Shown here piece after piece: positions 59,652 to 64,000 of a stretch of 64,000 nucleotides of DNA. The notes under the pieces were generated by a model, which had not been told where the DNA came from, ran no database searches, and worked only from the letters and a program-made list of their open reading frames with translations. Made by a program: the position numbers and the translations under genes. The stretch is from Lycium barbarum (taxonomy: Eukaryota; Streptophyta; Magnoliopsida; Solanales; Solanaceae), in assembly GCF_019175385.1 (NCBI RefSeq), contig NC_083339.1, positions 80,836,120-80,900,119 of the forward strand, written 5' to 3'. Every line of letters starts with the position of its first letter. The stretch's first letter is position 1.

Positions 59652-62600
59652 TGTCACACCCTAATTCCGCTAGGGTGTGATGGGCACCCGACCCTTACCT
59701 AGGGCCGAGCGAACCCTCAGACTCTTGCTGCACATAAAATCATGTCAAACTTTTCAAATCAAATGAGATGAAATACATCGTAAATTTGTTTTTTCCAGAA
59801 ATATTCTTTCACGTAGCTTCCAAGCATAACGAATCAATAAGCATACAAAATTCAGTACATAACACAGACCGACATTTTGGCTGACGGAGCCGCTTACAGA
59901 CTGACAACCAATACCCATGACGCTGTCTGCAAAGTCTCTAATGTAATCCAGAAAGCATAACATACCAACTCTGACTCGGCAGCACTCCGGGAACAAATGG
60001 AGCTTGCCATCTGCACTGGAACATCTTCTATACTGTCTTCAACTCACCTAGGAGTACCTGCGCGGCATGAAACGCAGCCCCCCGAAAAGAGGAGGTCAGT
60101 ACGAAATATGTACTGAGTATGTAAAGCATACAACACAGAAAGAAAAGTCACAACTGAAATACGATATATAGAAAGCGAGCACAATAGCCAGCATACTAAG
60201 GAGTCGTATCCGGCGTACAACAGGCAAAACAAGTTCCGGAGAAATCAACACGGCAATCGGGATGACAAAATGTTTGCTTTCTTTTGGAAAACATCTTTGT
60301 TTCACACACATAGAAGAATCAACGCATAATTTCCGCGGCCATAAGTCCAGCGGTCACAATCACACATACCGCGGTCAAGTATCCAGCGGTTTTCTATCAC
60401 AAGTTCGACATACCGCTGTCAAGGGTCCAGCGGTCTATGTCGGCATAATCACAAGTGCGGCAGACGCGGTCAAGGGTCCATCAGTCAATGCCACACGTCT
60501 GGCATGACGCGGTCAAGGGTCCAGCAGTCAATGTCGGGCACGCCCCGGTCGAGGGTCTAGCGGCCAATATCACATATGCGCATATTCACATAACCGGCCC
60601 GGGACTCGGTAACACAGAAGATAACCAGACAAAATGCCAAATTATCACTTTCCAAACATAATCACACATGCCAGGATCATGCATCACACAAGACTCAGGT
60701 ATACCAAAATCGTATATCGGAAAATAAAGAAAATAAGTAGTTTGTCTAGAATCTCAGGGTAAGATTTTTAAAAACGCTTTAGATGTCAAAAACATTTTAT
60801 AATGCTCATGAAGGTGGTCATAACACCTATCATATAGTGAACAGCATAATAACCAGGAGTTACCTGCGAACTCCGGACAAGAGTACATTGGCTAAAGCCG
60901 TACATCACATGTCAGGGTTTCGGTCCCCACAATTGGGTCAATAATCATTAAAATCCGTCTCGGGATAGATAAAATATCTCCCGTTTAGTAGTCGGAACAA
61001 TAACCATGAGTTCCCTTGACTTACCGTACGGGAATAAGACAAACAGAACAATAAGAGAGGCCTCGGGGATAGCGGGCCCACCTCGGGCCAAGTCGAGGCG
61101 GCGGACGAGAATCACGCCCATTAGACTCTACGGAGTCATCCAAGAAAGTTTTAGAACGATCAGGTTACATTTGTAAACGTTTTGGAAGTCCAACCACTTT
61201 TCAAGTAAAATGCACCTTTTATAATTCAATTCTATTGAATGAATAGTAACGAAAACAAATCTCGGGTTACGATGAGCAGGATGGTCCCCGAGGCCGAAAT
61301 CTCAACCTAGTAGACCTAGGGCATGCCAAAGATGGAAAGGATAAGCTTTACATACCTTTCGCGCTACTCACGCTTGTCCAAACTCAATCTCCGTCTCGCC
61401 CAAAACCTACAAATGGTCATTTTTACCCATTGTTAACTATAAGGCTTTTGGTATTCAATCTTTAACTCATCACTTGTCTACAAAAATTTGGGCAGCATTT
61501 CCCCTATAAACTCGTCTATCCGAATTTCCAATTGCTCTCCTGTTGACACAGAAATACCAACAATAACATATGGACACAACCATATCTTCAATTCTTTTAT
61601 TTCAACAAGAACAACAACATATCAAAACAGCCCCCAACTGTAACATAACGATGCCCGAAATTCTAACGAACACTTGCAATACACCAAGCAGCCCATATGC
61701 ACTTCTTATACCTTATTTCATGCAATAGTTTCAGAAAATTTCAGGGAAATACAACAGCAGCCACTCGACACCACATCATCTACTCATGTGCAATAAAACC
61801 ACATTATTATCTCTATAATCCTTACAACAACCCACAACAATTTAACTCCAACTCTAACCATTAAATTCCTTCACTCTCCTCACATATCCATGATTACAAC
61901 AACCAAAATATTAATTCAAATCAGTCCATCAATTTCAATTAAAACAGCCCCTCACCCATAAATTTCAACAAAACAACAAACGAGTTTATAATGTTGTTTT
62001 CTCCGTTCTAATTCGTTAAAACTCTAAATAAACACTTTAATAACATAAAAGGAATATTATAAATACCTTATCAGAAGCTCCACCACGAAAATTTCATCCC
62101 CCAAGACCAATATTTATCTCAAATTGAAGGCAACGCAACGTACAACGTTTTTCTCTTCATGAGCTTCGGGATTCGGAGCTTGGATTTTGATCAAAATGGC
62201 TTCCTTAGCCTAGGATCTCTCTCTCTCTCTCTCTAATGTTTTTGGAGGATATTAGCTGAAAATGATCAGCCCTCAAGTGAATTTGCCATATATATTAACG
62301 TTAATGGGCCTCATGGGCCGAAACATTAGTGTTTGGGTCGGGTCCAAACTTGCTGCCCTGCCAGCCCAAATTGCAGCGTCCATATTTCCTTATCCAAATA
62401 TCATTTTGACGAGCGGTTTGTTGCGTTGGAAACTAGACTCGATGAACTTCATTTTAGGATTTTGAAACACCTTAAGACTCCTCATATACTAGGAGATATG
62501 CCCCCAACAATATGGGCTAAAAATCTGGTCCGAGATTTTACTGAAGTTGTTCCGATTCATTTTGTTTAGATTCGTTTATCTTCTAATCCTCTTCCAACTC

Positions 62601-62997
62601 TCATGTAACCTCTTATACATACATATACATACCCATATACATACATAACAATTCATACACGTCTCGAAGGGTCCGGAGAATCACCATAACCTTAAACGTA
62701 ACTGGAGAACTTACGAAGCTTCGACGAAACTCCAATCGCAAAAATATATTCATATCTTTTATCCATCTTCTATATCATTACTAATAATCTCAAATACTTT
62801 AAAAGGGCACTCACATTACCTCATATACGCTCATAACGCGATTTCAAATCCTTTAGGTTACGATGTCACCTCGGGATACTTAAGGCAACCATATATATAA
62901 CGATATTCTTACTAACTCGATTAACTTTCCTTGAACTTTCTTAACTCATTCTTTCTTGTCTTAATTAAAATAGCACAGACTCTTACGGGGTGTAACA
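59652..62997 (-). repeat. 3' LTR of element F
   Basis: 3,346 bp, tgtcacaccc to ggggtgtaaca; the longest LTR here. From 62997 leftward: U3 box gttgcgttggaaactagac (about 62415-62441), TATA atatatatgg (about 62288-62299), CT-repeat leader (62216-62234), donor-like regions, an array of about six gcggtcaagggtccagcggtc-type units (60330-60610), and LTR core 60058-60120. ORFs at 62262-62569 and 60262-60661 fall in U3 and the array and are not genes. Confidence 0.88.
62288..62299 (-). promoter_or_regulatory. TATA-like box of F LTR
   Basis: The minus strand reads aatatatatggc, some 700 bp into the LTR, followed by a CT-rich leader. Confidence 0.5.
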
Positions 62998-63033
62998 TCC
63001 TCCCCCCCTTAGGAACATTCGTCCCCGAATGTC
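62998..63033 (-). other. Polypurine tract and hairpin of element F
   Basis: Minus strand: taaggggggga-type tract (62998-63011), with hairpin 63014-63033 (gacattcg-ggga-cgaatgtt, one G-T wobble) upstream. Confidence 0.9.
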
Positions 63034-64000
63034 AAATTAGTCCTACATAATTATACTACTTCTGGTGATCTTATAACGATTCACTTGTAACTTGAACTCA
63101 TCTATCATGTTGTGCCTTTCTTTACTTAGACTAATGCCATTCTCCACCTGACATCTGTTAATATTGATCTTCCAAATATAGTAGACACGATTTAGCTACC
63201 TCCGTAATCGACTGCAACTTACCATATCCATCTATACTTGAAGCTTAAGTCGAGTTCTTCTTGCTCGTTCTCTTTAAATTCACTATCTTCTAGTAACTAG
63301 CTCGTTCTGACCATCTCACTTAAACCATTTCGCAATTTCCGTTAATCCTACTTATAATACTTCAAGCATATTATCTCGTGTCGTTTCTCTATTTTTGACT
63401 CAACTCTTCTATCGCCCCTTTACTCAGGTTCACCTGGGTCCCCAATCCCTCCTGAAATGATCTCCAGAAATTTGCTGATCATATATGCTTTCCCAAAATA
63501 AAATTTCCCAAGTAAGGATGATGCTTCTTACGAATGACATGGAGGGTGTCTCTTAGAATTTAACCCAACATAATAGATTTTCCCTATCGGTATCGACTTT
63601 CAAAACATGCTAAGAACTTATATTTCATTTTCCTATTCATATTTCTGGAAAACTTTGGGCAGAGGTTCCTCTGTATTTCTTACTATCCCAAAACCTGCAC
63701 GCAGGAAATACCGACCATGCCTCACAGGGCCAACACACATACGTATATACACATCATATCACATCGTATCATAGCCACACAGGGCTAACAATTTCAAATA
63801 AAAGTATAAAGGTGTCGGGACTTACCTCACATATGGCACCTCGAGACGTACCTGATCCTTTAACTATCTGTTCTGTTGTGCTTTTCTATCCACCTTCTCT
63901 TTCATCCTCAAATCTCACATTTCAATCAAATTCCAATATTCTTACCTTACCCGACACGCCTCTTTCGTACCATAACTTACTTGCGTATTGTGTAGCTTCC
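63034..64000 (-). mobile_element. Interior of element F
   Basis: Gene-free except the integrase scrap [13 protein letters not shown] at 63424-63475. The conserved donor (GTAAGT, first base 63825) and acceptor-like cctgcgtgcag (to 63695) bound a possible 131-bp intron at the same place as in E. Confidence 0.7.

Larger units (their letters stand above)
59652..64000 (-). mobile_element. Element F: 3' end of a LARD-like minus-strand element, cut by window edge
   Basis: 3' LTR 59652-62997, polypurine tract 62998-63011, then ~1 kb of interior. The interior matches E at 63280-63420 (E about 40690-40880) and 63530-64000 (E about 37380-37870). Between these lies an 18-codon integrase scrap (63424-63475). 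F is therefore a deleted relative of E and implies an autonomous pol-bearing ancestor. Confidence 0.85.

Noticed and set aside
60330..60610. CRISPR-like regularly spaced repeats
   Set aside because: Units are diverged, spacers are not unique, no cas genes exist, and the array is inside a plant LTR.
62262..62569. Overlapping ORFs of 67 and 78 codons
   Set aside because: In U3 of the F LTR over the TATA and shared box; no family resemblance.

Overview
The window looks like plant nuclear heterochromatin, built almost entirely from nested Ty3-type LTR retrotransposons. Every element complete enough to classify has the order Gag, protease (PR), reverse transcriptase (RT), RNase H (RH), integrase (IN), and a C-terminal chromodomain. 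The reverse-transcription primer site is complementary to initiator-Met tRNA (tggtatcagagc type). These are marks of plant chromoviruses, most likely the Tekay/Del group. LTRs with tgtcacgacc or tgttacacc termini and the motif tactcagtacat...gtactga suggest a dicot, probably Solanaceae; that is recognition, not proof. I see no host gene, tRNA, rRNA or CRISPR array.

Layout, left half (1-30689), all coding remnants on the minus strand. LTR B (1-1466 and 26339-26373) is split by element A (1472-26333, target-site duplication cttac). A's integrase is split by H (4832-19313, duplication ctttg), a plus-strand solo LTR. H is split by element I (minus), which has lost its 5' LTR and the start of gag. 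After that stack had formed, an 8,573-bp segment (3624-12200) was duplicated in tandem. The second copy (12197-18388) then lost 2,384 bp. To the right lie a non-coding internal region (26374-28269) with its own ~766-bp duplication, and LTR G (28270-30689).

Layout, right half (30690-64000). Element C (plus, 30990-59610) is split between gag and protease by element D (34478-55255, duplication ctgga). D's 5' LTR is split by element E (34716-44059). E has two LTRs, a primer site and a polypurine tract but no recognisable genes (LARD-like). C's chromodomain end and most of its 3' LTR are replaced by a minus-strand LTR fragment, J (58538-58989). From 59652 to the edge lies the 3' end of F (minus), whose non-coding interior matches that of E.

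No element is coding-intact: all gag-pol copies carry stops and frameshifts. Intact reverse-transcriptase FIDD/FMDD motifs and well-preserved LTRs show the families were active fairly recently. The most interesting signals are non-coding: a core block shared by nearly all LTRs, non-homologous tandem hairpin arrays at the same LTR position, clusters of a TTTACGG-N-CCGTAAA palindrome, a hairpin immediately 5' of every polypurine tract, and a conserved gene-free interior shared by E and F. Coordinates of TG...CA termini and target duplications were read directly; domain boundaries inside broken ORFs are approximate.
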